Under the pieces are notes generated by a model. It was not told where the DNA came from. It saw only the letters and a program-made list of their open reading frames with translations, and made no database searches. From positions 1-12,546 of the forward strand of contig CAJOJC010000032.1 in assembly GCA_905234775.1 (NCBI GenBank): DNA of 12,546 nucleotides, read 5' to 3'. This DNA comes from an uncultured Bacteroidales bacterium. GTDB taxonomy: Bacteria; Bacteroidota; Bacteroidia; Bacteroidales; UBA932. Of the stretch, positions 1-7,072 are shown piece by piece. Numbering within the stretch: the first letter of the stretch is position 1; each line of letters starts with the position of its first letter. The position numbers and the translations under genes were made by a program.

Positions 1-387
1 TTTTTCATTTGTTCTTGTGAGAAGGAACCTCAGGACTTGCTCATTGGGCGTTGGGAAGTAAAAGAGACGATTGAGATTGAGAACGATTCAGATTTAAGTT
101 TAGTGGATTCTTTCGTTGAGTATTGGACATTTGAAAAAAATGGAATAGGTAAGTCTCAGTGGGAAAGTGGTTCCGAAATGAGGGAGCAGGACTTCAAGTA
201 TAAGTACGATAAAGAATCAGATTCTATCATAATAATCCAACAGCACGAGGATGTCATAGCGGAGAAAGCAATGGAAATTGTTGAATTGACAAAAAAATCT
301 TTTGCATTACGCTATAGAGGGACACTAACGCTTTTGGATGTTGTTATACAGAGTACGGAAACATATGAGGGTAAAAGGATTGAGTGA
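1..387 (+). CDS. Small lipocalin-like lipoprotein, 5' end outside the window
   Basis: The reading frame is open from base 1 to a TGA at 385-387, so the true start lies upstream. The first codons read FFICSCEKEPQD, which looks like the end of a lipoprotein signal peptide with the lipobox cysteine at codon 6 (ICSC). A TTG at base 37 would give a 116-residue product but would discard this lipobox, so I do not use it. After the cysteine comes LLIGRWEV, then alternating short strands (EYWTFEKNGIGK, FKYKYDKESDSIIII, IVELTKKSFALRY). This pattern is typical of the small lipocalin-like lipoproteins common in Bacteroidota. The mature part is about 120 residues, the usual size for one such domain. It should be membrane anchored, with no known enzymatic activity. 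Codon use is AT-rich, unlike the genes after 1410. A terminator follows at 407-443. Lipoprotein is well supported; lipocalin-like is by pattern only. Confidence 0.7.
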   Translation, partial: FFICSCEKEPQDLLIGRWEVKETIEIENDSDLSLVDSFVEYWTFEKNGIGKSQWESGSEMREQDFKYKYDKESDSIIIIQQHEDVIAEKAMEIVELTKKSFALRYRGTLTLLDVVIQSTETYEGKRIE

Positions 388-406
388 TTGAAACAACCAT
401 ACAAAT

Positions 407-443
407 AAGAGCACCTTGGATAACCTTGGTGCTCTTTTTTTTT
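407..443. terminator. Rho-independent terminator shared by convergent genes
   Basis: AAGAGCACC at 407-415 pairs perfectly with GGTGCTCTT at 428-436. A further inner GG/CC pairing is possible around an ATAA loop, and a run of T (434-443) follows on the plus strand. It lies 20 bases after the lipoprotein stop. Read on the minus strand, the stem is followed by TTATTTGT, which is moderately T-rich, so it may also end the convergent NUMOD3-type gene, whose stop codon (442-444) touches the T run. Confidence 0.85.
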
Positions 444-675
444 ACAACATAATGTCCTGAATGGTTGTATCTTCCCCTTCTGTCTTCTTGGGCTTGATAT
501 AGTACCAATATCCACCCGTATCTGTTCGTAAGCCGTCAGATATCTTTTTGCACCATTCAGGGCTCCTTGGATGCGTTGCGTTATAAGCCTTCAATGAATT
601 TGAAATCTTCTGAGCCGTCTCAGGACTAACACTCCTGTCCTGACGTTTGTACTGTTTTTGACTTGTGTTTTCCAT
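442..675 (-). CDS. Small stand-alone NUMOD3-type DNA-binding protein
   Basis: A 77-residue product starting at ATG 675-673 and ending at TAA 444-442. Residues 17-28 (SPETAQKISNSL) and 38-49 (SPEWCKKISDGL) are two copies of one motif, S-P-E-x(3)-K-I-S-[ND]-x-L, spaced 21 residues apart. This matches the pattern of the NUMOD3 module, a small helical DNA-binding unit usually attached to GIY-YIG or HNH homing endonucleases. No nuclease domain is present, the protein is short and basic, and no endonuclease gene adjoins it. It may be a free-standing DNA-binding protein of a mobile element or a relic of a larger homing protein. I see no perfect TAnnTTTG promoter upstream; TACTTTTC at 719-712 on the minus strand is the closest. 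Codon use is AT-rich like the rest of 1-1400. The exact function is unknown. Confidence 0.6.
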   Translation of the reverse strand: MENTSQKQYKRQDRSVSPETAQKISNSLKAYNATHPRSPEWCKKISDGLRTDTGGYWYYIKPKKTEGEDTTIQDIML

Positions 676-783
676 ATAAGATGTCTTTTACTATAAATAT
701 CTGTTTACTTGGAAAAGTAGGGATATTAGGTTGAGTTTTTTTGATAAAAAAATATCAGAAAAAAATTTTGAAAACACTGTTTG

Positions 784-1027
784 TAGCCTACTAAACCTCA
801 GCCTGAAAAAACCGCTTTTAGCGGATAACAGTTGAAGCCTAACTCCCCACAGGTAAAGCGTCGAACGGATAGCGGCTTAACAAGCCTAACCCCACCCGTT
901 ATGGCAAGAGGGCATTTACGAATAAGCCTAATATACCTCAACAAGTCGTTCACGGGACTATGGGTACCCAAATAAGCCTAAAAGGGGGTACCCCCTTGGA
1001 AATTACACGGCTTACATACAAGCCCAA
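784..1027. repeat. Interspersed AAGCCTAA motif array with 42-50 bp period
   Basis: AAGCCTAA occurs exactly at 835-842, 882-889, 924-931 and 974-981. Variants occur at 1020-1027 (AAGCCCAA) and 784-791 (TAGCCTAC). Start-to-start distances are 51, 47, 42, 50 and 46 bases. Two units share a longer core: TAGCGG, then (T)TAACA, then AGCCTAAC followed by C-rich sequence (819-850 and 870-897). The sequence between motifs is otherwise unrelated. All copies point the same way. The period and shared orientation suggest repeated protein-binding or recombination sites, or decayed tandem duplication; none of these can be chosen from sequence alone. Confidence 0.55.
982..997. repeat. Perfect 16-bp palindrome centred on GGTACC
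   Basis: AAGGGGG at 982-988, TA, then CCCCCTT at 991-997 form a perfect palindrome. A second palindrome, GGGTACCC, sits at 962-969, twenty bases upstream by start position. One AAGCCTAA copy lies between them and overlaps the larger palindrome by zero to one base. There is no T run, so a terminator role is unlikely. Confidence 0.6.
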
Positions 1028-1157
1028 CTCAAGGATGGAATGCAGGTGTACGAATTTTTCGGAAATTTAAGATAATTGATGCAAGCAACAGTTGTCACGC
1101 CTATTTTCGTCTATTTTCATACTTGAATTATTTGACGAAAAACACAACAAATAGCGT

Positions 1158-1202
1158 GAGTATAATTCACTATGCTTCAATAAGATATAGGCTTTTATAC
1201 TC
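1158..1202. repeat. 8-bp inverted repeat with 29-base spacer
   Basis: GAGTATAA at 1158-1165 is the exact reverse complement of TTATACTC at 1195-1202. The spacer carries ATATAGGC, an inverted version of the GCCTA core seen in the upstream array. It could be a binding site or a small RNA fold. Nothing assigns it a function. Confidence 0.35.
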
Positions 1203-1361
1203 GTCAAGATAGGGCGTTATTATGATTATTTGAATAGCCTGTCGTGAGGTGTAGAAAAGGGGTAGTAAAAACACACTTTTCATTATTATTATTCTGTTTG
1301 TCTACACATATAACTTATATGATTTTACGTCCAATGGTAGTAATAATAATTTCGCAAATAA

Positions 1362-2039
1362 TTGGTTTATAATAATATAACTCAAAATTTATTATACTAT
1401 GGTATTTTTATCTTGTTCATTGATGAAATCGCACATATGCCGAGAGCGACGGTGGAGGCGCTTCGAGGTCCTTTGGAGGACAGAAAGGTGACTATTTCCA
1501 GATTAAAAACGAAAGTGGAGTACCCGGCTTCGTTCACTTTGGTCGCCGCGTCCAATCCCTGCCCGTGCGGCTACTACGGAGAAGGTGATCGCTGCACCTG
1601 CACCCCTTCGCAACGCATGGCGTATCTCTCGAAACTGAGCGGACCCATTATGGACCGAATAGATCTGCAGGTCCTTGTGCGCAGCATTTCCCCGTCCAAA
1701 ATCGCGGAGCGCGCTTCTCATCCCGCGGAGCCGTCGGCGACTGTCGCCGCCCGTGTGCTCAAAGCGCGGGACATCCAGCGCCTGCGGTTCTTCGGCGAAA
1801 CGATCAACTGCAACGCCGAGATGAACAACCGTCAGATTGAAACCTACTGCAAACTCTCGCCGGAATGCCAGGAAACCATGCAACAACTCCTCACAAAAAT
1901 GAAGTTCTCCATGCGAGCCTACTACCGCATTATCAAAGTCGCTCGAACTATCGCCGACCTCGAAGGCGTCCCGGACATCGCTGTCCGCCACCTCACCGAA
2001 GCCGCCGGATACCGCTTCCTCGACAGGCAGAATGTTTAG
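1362..2039 (+). pseudogene. comM: comM (YifB-family AAA+ ATPase), C-terminal fragment only
   Basis: ComM is a hexameric AAA+ helicase that drives branch migration during integration of incoming DNA; family members are about 500 residues. Here homology begins at ILFIDEI (Walker B, from base 1408) and runs to TAG at 2037-2039. Visible landmarks are ATVEALRGPLEDRKVTISR, VEYPASFTLVAASNPCPCGYYG with the paired-cysteine insert (CPCG...CTC), SGPIMDRIDL with the arginine finger region, and the C-terminal FSMRAYYRIIKVARTIADLEG. The Walker A P-loop and the whole N-terminal half (nearly 300 residues) are missing. The codons before 1408 translate to an unrelated AT-rich string (YNNITQNLLYYGIF), so the TTG at 1362 is not a real comM start. 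The product cannot hydrolyse ATP. The 3' end faces the cyclophilin gene with only four bases between stops. Identity is secure; the cause of the break (insertion, rearrangement or assembly join) is not. Confidence 0.88.
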
Positions 2040-2043
2040 GTCC

Positions 2044-2739
2044 CTATTTCACCAACTCCACTTTGACGATTTTGACGGGGCTGAGAGGGCAGTCGCGAGG
2101 GTCGGTGTCCACACCGGCGATTTTGTCGATGACCTCGAAGCCCTCGATGGTCTCGCCGAAGACGGTGTACTGGCCGTCGAGTTGGGCGCAGGTGCGGGGA
2201 TCCTGGACGATGTAGAACTGCGAACCGCTGGACTCACGCAGGGGGTTGGCGGCGTCGCCACGACGCGCGGCCGCGAGGGCGCCCTTCACATGGTGATGGG
2301 CGGCCACGAACTCGGCCGGCACGTTGTAGCCCGGGCCGCCTGTGCCGAACATGGACTTATTGGCCATATCCTTGGTGAGCGGATCGCCGGTCTGGATCAT
2401 AAAGCCATAGATCACGCGATGGAAGAGGATTCCGTCGTAGAAGCCTTCGAGCGCGAGCTTGGAGAAATTCGCCTTGTGCTTGGGAGTATCAGAATACAAT
2501 TTTACCCTGATGGTGCCCATAGTGGTGATTATGTCGAAGACTGGCTCTTCCGCCAGATTAGCCAGCCGCTCGCTGACTTTCAATGCTTTTTCTGCCTGTG
2601 CCATAGAATCCAATTGTGCTTTTTCAGCTGCTTCCGCGGCCGCCTTTTCCGCTGCGGCACGTTTTGCGGAATTACCTCCGCAGCCGACCAGCAGAAGCGC
2701 CGCTCCCGCAAGAATTGTTAAACAGATTATTCTTTTCAT
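2044..2739 (-). CDS. Lipoprotein cyclophilin-type peptidyl-prolyl cis-trans isomerase
   Basis: A 231-residue product that catalyses proline cis-trans isomerisation, probably assisting folding of envelope proteins in the periplasm. The signal peptide ends in a lipobox (LVGC, lipid-bearing Cys20). It is followed by an Ala/Lys/Glu-rich, probably helical linker (25-65) and then one cyclophilin domain (about 67-230). Catalytic-site signatures are present: FHRV with Arg108, then Phe113 and Gln116 in FMIQTGDP. SGSQFYI lies at 171-177 and LDGQYTVFG at 187-195, where Tyr sits at the position often held by the cyclosporin-contact Trp. Basic residues at the N-terminus and the lipobox fix ATG 2739 as the start. 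That ATG overlaps the flippase stop codon by ATGA, so translation is likely coupled. This is the last gene of the five-gene operon. I see no terminator after its stop, which lies four bases from the convergent comM stop. Confidence 0.93.
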   Translation of the reverse strand: MKRIICLTILAGAALLLVGCGGNSAKRAAAEKAAAEAAEKAQLDSMAQAEKALKVSERLANLAEEPVFDIITTMGTIRVKLYSDTPKHKANFSKLALEGFYDGILFHRVIYGFMIQTGDPLTKDMANKSMFGTGGPGYNVPAEFVAAHHHVKGALAAARRGDAANPLRESSGSQFYIVQDPRTCAQLDGQYTVFGETIEGFEVIDKIAGVDTDPRDCPLSPVKIVKVELVK

Positions 2740-4184
2740 TTTGTTGAGATTTTTCGCTTTTGCAGATCAAATACTATCAGCGCGCCGTAGCCGGCCAGCA
2801 GAATGGTTCCCACTGAGAGCTTCAGCCATAACTTATCCGGCACCACTATATACGCCCCGTAGAACACAGCCGCAGCCAAGGTAAACAGCAGAATGGAGCG
2901 CAAATCATACTGCACGGGGTAGTACTTGCGTCCGACGAAGAAACTCATCAGCATCGCCACCGCATAGCCGGCAAACCCTCCCCAGGCGCAGGCAATATAG
3001 CCCACGCGCGGCACGAAGATCACATTCACCGCTATCATCACCACGGCTCCGACCGCGCTCATTATCGCTCCCCACCAAGTCTTGTCCGTGAGTTTGTACC
3101 AGAACGAGAGGTTAAAGTACACGCCCATAAAAATCTCCGCCATCATCACTATCGGTATGACGCGCAGGCCCTCCCAGTACGAAGGATGGATGAAGTAGCG
3201 CACGACGGGCATATAGAACATTACCGCCAGCCACGCCAACAAGGTGAACAGTATGAAATATTTCGTCCCCTCCGTCAGCACGTCCGGGTTATTCTTATCC
3301 TTGCCTCCGAAAACTATGGGCTCGTAGGCGTAACGGAAAGCCTGGGTAATGAGGGTCATGATCATCGCCACCTTCACGCAGGCGCCGTAGATACCGAGTT
3401 GCACCTGACCTTCCTGTCCTGGCATCAAATAAGGGAAAAGTATTTTATCAGCGACCTGATTCAAAATACCCACCAGGCCAAGAAGCAGCAGCGGCCACGA
3501 ATAGGCCAGCATCTCGCGGCACAGTTTGCGGTCGAAGCCATAGAAAATGCCCTTGATTTCGGGGATGAAGCCGAGCGTAACAAGCGCGGTACATGCCAGA
3601 TTGGCGAAGAAAATCAAACCGACTCCACCGTTGAAACGCTCATAAATGTCAGCCAGCGCGGGCACCTTCGGCATAACGAGGAATATGAACAGGTTCAGCG
3701 CTATGTTCACGAAGATGAAACTCATCTTCAGCGCCATGAACTTGATCGGGCGATGCTGCTGCCTCAGGCGGCCGAACATGATCGCCTGGAAAGCGTCCAG
3801 GCCCACAATCAATGCGAAGCAGCCGACGTATTCGGGATGGGCCGCATAGCCCATAGCGCCCGATATCGGGCGAAGGAACACGAACACCAGCGCCACGAAC
3901 ACCAGCGAGACGAGGCCCACCATACGCAGCGCGTTGCTGTAGACCATCTTCTGATCGCGGTCTTCCCTGCCGGCGAAGCGGAAGAAGGTCGTCTCCATTC
4001 CGAAGGTCAGCAGCGCGAGCAGCAGGGCAGAATAGGCATAGAGATTGGTCACTATGCCGTAGCCGCCGCTCTCGGCCGCTATTTTGTAGGTGTACAGCGG
4101 CACAAGCAGATAGTTCAGGAAACGCCCGACTATACTGCTGAGGCCGTAGATCGCGGTGTCTTTCGCTAATGCTTTAAGATTCAT
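2736..4184 (-). CDS. Wzx-like oligosaccharide flippase (MOP/MATE superfamily)
   Basis: A 482-residue integral membrane protein with about 12-14 hydrophobic segments spread evenly along its length. It belongs to the polysaccharide-biosynthesis flippase group, which moves lipid-linked sugars across the inner membrane. The N-terminal pattern is typical of the family: KDTAIYGLSSIVGRFLNYLL, then PLYTYKI, YGIVTNLYAYSALLLALLTFGMETTFFRF, and a run of paired helices. Length fits the usual 430-500 residues. The start ATG (4184) overlaps the stop of the upstream GH20 gene as ATGA, and its own stop overlaps the cyclophilin start the same way. No glycosyltransferase genes accompany it, which is unusual for a capsule or O-antigen flippase, so it may be one of the family members of unassigned substrate. 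The family is secure; the substrate is unknown. Confidence 0.88.
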   Translation of the reverse strand: MNLKALAKDTAIYGLSSIVGRFLNYLLVPLYTYKIAAESGGYGIVTNLYAYSALLLALLTFGMETTFFRFAGREDRDQKMVYSNALRMVGLVSLVFVALVFVFLRPISGAMGYAAHPEYVGCFALIVGLDAFQAIMFGRLRQQHRPIKFMALKMSFIFVNIALNLFIFLVMPKVPALADIYERFNGGVGLIFFANLACTALVTLGFIPEIKGIFYGFDRKLCREMLAYSWPLLLLGLVGILNQVADKILFPYLMPGQEGQVQLGIYGACVKVAMIMTLITQAFRYAYEPIVFGGKDKNNPDVLTEGTKYFILFTLLAWLAVMFYMPVVRYFIHPSYWEGLRVIPIVMMAEIFMGVYFNLSFWYKLTDKTWWGAIMSAVGAVVMIAVNVIFVPRVGYIACAWGGFAGYAVAMLMSFFVGRKYYPVQYDLRSILLFTLAAAVFYGAYIVVPDKLWLKLSVGTILLAGYGALIVFDLQKRKISTK

Positions 4185-5905
4185 TTATTGCGGAAGTTGA
4201 AGCCTTTGAGTTCGAGCATTTTGTAGCCGTTGCCCTTGACTTTGGCCATGAACTTATCCAGATCCTTGTTGCCGAGTTCGCACCACTGCACCTCGCTCAT
4301 CGCGAAGAGGCGAGGCATGATCATATATTCGAGCTGGGCCTCGGTGGGGATGTACTCAGTCCAGACATTGGCCTGGGCGCCCATAATATGCGCAGCCGCT
4401 TCCTTGCTGAGACCTGCAGTCGGGTTGAAAGAATAGACGGTCTCGATCGTGAGATTGCCCCACCATGCGCAGGTCGGCTCGCCCACGAACTCCTCAAGAG
4501 TCGGGGTCTCAGGGTTAGTGCGGGCTTCATTGAGAGCCTTCATCTTCGCATCATAGCCGAACTCGTCGCTCTGGCAGTAGTCGAAGTAGCAGTAGTCTGT
4601 CGGGGTCATAATCACGTCGAAGCCCCTGTTGGAAGCCTCGATTCCGCCAGCCAGTCCGCGCCAACTCATCACGGTCGCGCCTTCCTCCAGATCTCCCTCG
4701 AGGATTTCGTCCCAGCCGATAAGTTTCTTGCCCCTCGTGGCCAGGAATGCCTGCATCTCGGAAGTCACATAATTCTGCAGACGGGTCTCCGCCGATGCGT
4801 ATTCGTCTGATTTAAGTCCAAGCGCCTTGATGCGAGCCTGACAGTCCGGGCACTGAGCCCACGCAGTTTTCGGGCATTCGTCGCCGCCGACATGGAAATA
4901 CTCGCCGGGGAAGATATCGCAGAGTTCGCCGAGAACGGTCTTAAGGAACTCGAGGGTCGTGTCCTTTCCGGGGCAGAGCACGTCCGGGGAAACGCCCCAG
5001 ATGGTCCACACTTTATAGTCGCCGCCCGTCTCTATGCTCTTGCCGGTGCAGCCGAGCCAGGGGTAGGACGCCAGCGCCGCGACCATATGGCCGGGGAGGT
5101 CCACCTCAGGGACTATGGTGATGCCAAGTTTAGCGGCATATTCGACCACGTCGCGCATCTCTTCCTGGGTGTAGAATCCGCCGTGGCGCTCGCCGTCGAA
5201 GCGGTACTGATCCGGCGTGAGACCGCCCTGATAGCCGATGATGGTCTCCGGGCGCCACGCTCCGATTTCGGTCAGAAGCGGGTAAGCCTTGATTTCGGCG
5301 CGCCAGCCCTGGTCCTCGGTAAGATGCCAGTGGAAACGGTTCATCTTGAGGGTGGCCATCACGTCCAGCACCTTCTTAACCTCGTCCACCGTCCAGAAAT
5401 GACGGCAGCAGTCAAGGTGCATTCCGCGATAGGCGAAGCGCGGCTTGTCCTTGATCTCGCAGCATGGCAGTTCCCATTTCGCTTTCTCGTCCGTAGCCTT
5501 TCCATAGATGGAGACCGGCATGAGCTGCTTCAATGTCTGAATCGCATAAAGGAAGCCGCCGTCTGAATTCGCCTGAATCACGGCTTTCTTCTTGTCGATC
5601 TTGATCGTGTAGGCTTCGTCCACCAGAGTCGGGTCCACGGCGAAGATGATGCCCCTGCCGTTTCCGGAGCGCACTGTTTCGGCAAGGCCGACGGGTTTGG
5701 AGACCGGATAGATCTGGCCGGCAACCAAAGTCAGCTGAGCCGACAGTTCGGCCACCGCCGCCATCGGGATCTCCCCTATCTGCGAATCGCAACTGATCGG
5801 GGTGCCTTTGAGTTTGAACGTGCCTTTGTCCTCGCGGATGCTGAGAGGCTGGGGAATGATGTTGATCGCGGATGCGAGCATCATCGCAAGAAGAGTGAGT
5901 TTCAT
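4181..5905 (-). CDS. Secreted GH20 beta-N-acetylhexosaminidase
   Basis: A 574-residue glycoside hydrolase that removes terminal N-acetylglucosamine or N-acetylgalactosamine from glycans by substrate-assisted catalysis. Residues 1-13 form a short cleavable signal (MKLTLLAMMLASA). Residues about 15-150 are the GH20b N-terminal domain (IIPQPLSI...). The catalytic TIM barrel follows from about 155 (RFAYRGMHLDCCRHF, then MNRFHWHLTEDQGWRAEI, then TIVPEVDLPGHM). HVGGDE at 338-343 supplies the catalytic Asp342-Glu343 pair. GAQANVWTEYI (509-519) carries the conserved tryptophan lining the sugar site. It ends soon after the barrel, with no carbohydrate-binding or sorting domain, so it is probably periplasmic. 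The start lies three bases after the upstream chrA-like stop (TAA-GAT-ATG), and its stop overlaps the flippase ATG. Host mucin or cell-wall glycans are plausible substrates by family, not proven. Confidence 0.95.
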   Translation of the reverse strand: MKLTLLAMMLASAINIIPQPLSIREDKGTFKLKGTPISCDSQIGEIPMAAVAELSAQLTLVAGQIYPVSKPVGLAETVRSGNGRGIIFAVDPTLVDEAYTIKIDKKKAVIQANSDGGFLYAIQTLKQLMPVSIYGKATDEKAKWELPCCEIKDKPRFAYRGMHLDCCRHFWTVDEVKKVLDVMATLKMNRFHWHLTEDQGWRAEIKAYPLLTEIGAWRPETIIGYQGGLTPDQYRFDGERHGGFYTQEEMRDVVEYAAKLGITIVPEVDLPGHMVAALASYPWLGCTGKSIETGGDYKVWTIWGVSPDVLCPGKDTTLEFLKTVLGELCDIFPGEYFHVGGDECPKTAWAQCPDCQARIKALGLKSDEYASAETRLQNYVTSEMQAFLATRGKKLIGWDEILEGDLEEGATVMSWRGLAGGIEASNRGFDVIMTPTDYCYFDYCQSDEFGYDAKMKALNEARTNPETPTLEEFVGEPTCAWWGNLTIETVYSFNPTAGLSKEAAAHIMGAQANVWTEYIPTEAQLEYMIMPRLFAMSEVQWCELGNKDLDKFMAKVKGNGYKMLELKGFNFRNK

Positions 5906-5908
5906 ATC

Positions 5909-6505
5909 TTAATACAGTATTAGTCCTAGTATTCCACCCGCTAATATAACATAAATCGGGTTGGCTTTAAAGAAGAAGGTTACAATAAATGCACCGGCGA
6001 AGAGCGCCCAACTCTTCCAGTCCGGGAAATTCTCCGCGATAACGCTGATCTGCGGGACGAGCCCGTCCATGGTGATGTGAAGGCACAGAATCACGGCGGC
6101 GGCGAAGATGAGGCCGGCCACCGTGGGCTTGAGCGCGCCCATCATGGTCACGAAACGCGGATCGTCGTGGAAACGGTTGAACGCCCGCATCAGGATGAAG
6201 AAGATGATAAACGACGGCAGGACGACCGCGAGGGTAGCGCTGGCCGAACCCACGATCGCGAGGAGGTTCGAGCCGCCGGCGTCGTGGATGACCTGATAGC
6301 CCACGTAGGTCGCGCAATTGATGCCGATCGGCCCGGGCGTGGTCTGCGAAATCGCTATGATATCGGTGAACGCGGCCTCGGTCAGCCAGCCGTGGACCTC
6401 GACTATCTGGTTCTGAATCAGCGAAATCATGGCTCCGCCGCCTCCGAAGTTGAACAGACCGATGACGAAGAACACCCAGAAGATTTGCAGGAGCAGGCCG
6501 ATCAT
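5909..6505 (-). CDS. Chromate transporter family (ChrA-like), short chain 2
   Basis: A 198-residue membrane protein, one half of a two-protein ChrA-type transporter. I choose ATG at 6505, giving MIGLLLQIFWVFFVIGLFNFGGGGAM. A longer reading from 6640 would add 45 non-hydrophobic residues lying inside the upstream gene. The chosen ATG overlaps that gene's stop as ATGA, the same arrangement as elsewhere in the operon. Family landmarks are FNFGGGGAMISLI, then GWLTEAAFTDIIAISQTTPGPIGINCATYVGYQV and LPSFIIFFIL. The short-chain pair is thought to work as a heterodimer in the inner membrane. Chromate export is the family label; in gut Bacteroidota the physiological anion is not known, and no chromate regulator is visible. 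Confidence 0.88.
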   Translation of the reverse strand: MIGLLLQIFWVFFVIGLFNFGGGGAMISLIQNQIVEVHGWLTEAAFTDIIAISQTTPGPIGINCATYVGYQVIHDAGGSNLLAIVGSASATLAVVLPSFIIFFILMRAFNRFHDDPRFVTMMGALKPTVAGLIFAAAVILCLHITMDGLVPQISVIAENFPDWKSWALFAGAFIVTFFFKANPIYVILAGGILGLILY

Positions 6506-7065
6506 TTGCGTTTTTGGCCCTCCCTGGCCATAGCGATGCCAAGCGAGCAGACGAGCACCACCAGGATGATCCACACCGCCGAGACTCTGAGGAACGCGAC
6601 GAGGAAGATTGTTGCGGCCGTCAGCACCCACGCCCACCATTTCGTTCGCGATTTGAGGGCCATGTTCACGGCTGGCACCAGAATCAGCGCGACCGCCACC
6701 GGGCGGAGGCCCTGGAAGATTCTTTGTACGACAGCGTTCTCCTTGAATGCGGTGAAGAACATCGCGATCACAAGGATCATTACGAACGACGGGAGCACGG
6801 CGCCGATGGTGGCGGCGATGCTGCCCCTGATTCCGCGTATCTTATAGCCCGCGAAAATGGCCATGTTGACGGCCAACAGTCCCGGCGCGCTCTGGGCGAG
6901 CACGACGACGTCGTCTATCTCCTCCGGAGCGACCCATTGTCTCTTGAGCATTTCGCGCTCGATGATGGGGATCATGGCATATCCTCCGCCTATTGTGAAG
7001 GCTCCTATCTTCGAAAAGACGCCGAAGATCTGCCATAGGGAAGCGTTGTTCCTTTCGGTTGCCAT
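6502..7065 (-). CDS. Chromate transporter family (ChrA-like), short chain 1
   Basis: A 187-residue membrane protein and the first gene of the minus-strand operon. It carries the ChrA signature FSKIGAFTIGGGYAMIPIIEREM, then WVAPEEIDDVVVLAQSAPGLLAVNMAIFAGYKIRG and GAVLPSFVMILVIAMFF. About six hydrophobic segments are visible. It pairs with the next gene to make a complete two-chain transporter. A -7-like TATATTTG at 7080-7073 would place the transcript start almost on the ATG (7065), implying a leaderless or near-leaderless message. The next in-frame ATG is residue 31, inside the conserved motif, so 7065 is the best start. The substrate is uncertain beyond the family name. Confidence 0.88.
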   Translation of the reverse strand: MATERNNASLWQIFGVFSKIGAFTIGGGYAMIPIIEREMLKRQWVAPEEIDDVVVLAQSAPGLLAVNMAIFAGYKIRGIRGSIAATIGAVLPSFVMILVIAMFFTAFKENAVVQRIFQGLRPVAVALILVPAVNMALKSRTKWWAWVLTAATIFLVAFLRVSAVWIILVVLVCSLGIAMAREGQKRK

Positions 7066-7072
7066 ATTATTA

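Larger units (their letters stand above)
676..1400. other. Gene-free, structured AT-rich stretch upstream of broken comM
   Basis: About 725 bases with no credible protein gene on either strand. It contains a recurring AAGCCTAA motif (784-1027) and a perfect 5-bp hairpin with a TTT loop at 812-824. There are two GGCTT/AAGCC hairpins (874-886 and 1009-1024), two GGTACC-centred palindromes (962-969 and 982-997) and a tandem decamer CTATTTTCGT/CTATTTTCAT at 1101-1120. An 8-bp inverted repeat GAGTATAA/TTATACTC (1158-1165 and 1195-1202) and a 15-base near-palindrome, CATATAA-C-TTATATG, at 1307-1321 complete the list. The last 100 bases are extremely AT-rich. The stretch resembles the end region of a mobile element more than a normal intergenic spacer, but I recognise no known element end, transposase or integrase. 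Confidence 0.6.

Noticed and set aside
830..975. Integron attC sites, suggested by GCCTAAC and AACAAGTCGTT strings
   Set aside because: attC needs inversely oriented RYYYAAC and GTTRRRY boxes around a long imperfect palindrome. Here all copies face the same way and no partner GTTAGGC exists on the plus strand.
901..975. 24-codon ORF (MARGHLRISLIYLNKS...) in the repeat region
   Set aside because: Too short, no promoter or ribosome-binding evidence, and it runs through two array motifs. Likely chance.
784..1027. CRISPR array
   Set aside because: The shared motif is only about eight bases, spacing varies from 42 to 51, and there are no long identical repeats or cas genes.
676..1400. Group I or II intron or insertion sequence interrupting comM
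   Set aside because: No transposase, reverse transcriptase or convincing catalytic intron core was seen, and the upstream half of comM is not in the window, so an insert cannot be delimited.
1362..1407. Genuine start of a shortened comM at TTG 1362
   Set aside because: The translated codons before Walker B have no ComM similarity and the P-loop is absent, so the frame is open by chance across the junction.
3186..4169. 327-residue plus-strand ORF opposite the flippase gene
   Set aside because: It is a shadow of GC-rich codons, very rich in His, Glu and Gln, with no recognisable domain. The minus-strand flippase explains the region.
6506..6640. Upstream extension of the second chrA-like gene to 6640
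   Set aside because: The added 45 residues are non-hydrophobic, lie inside the first chrA-like gene, and family homology begins at the ATG at 6505 with an ATGA overlap.
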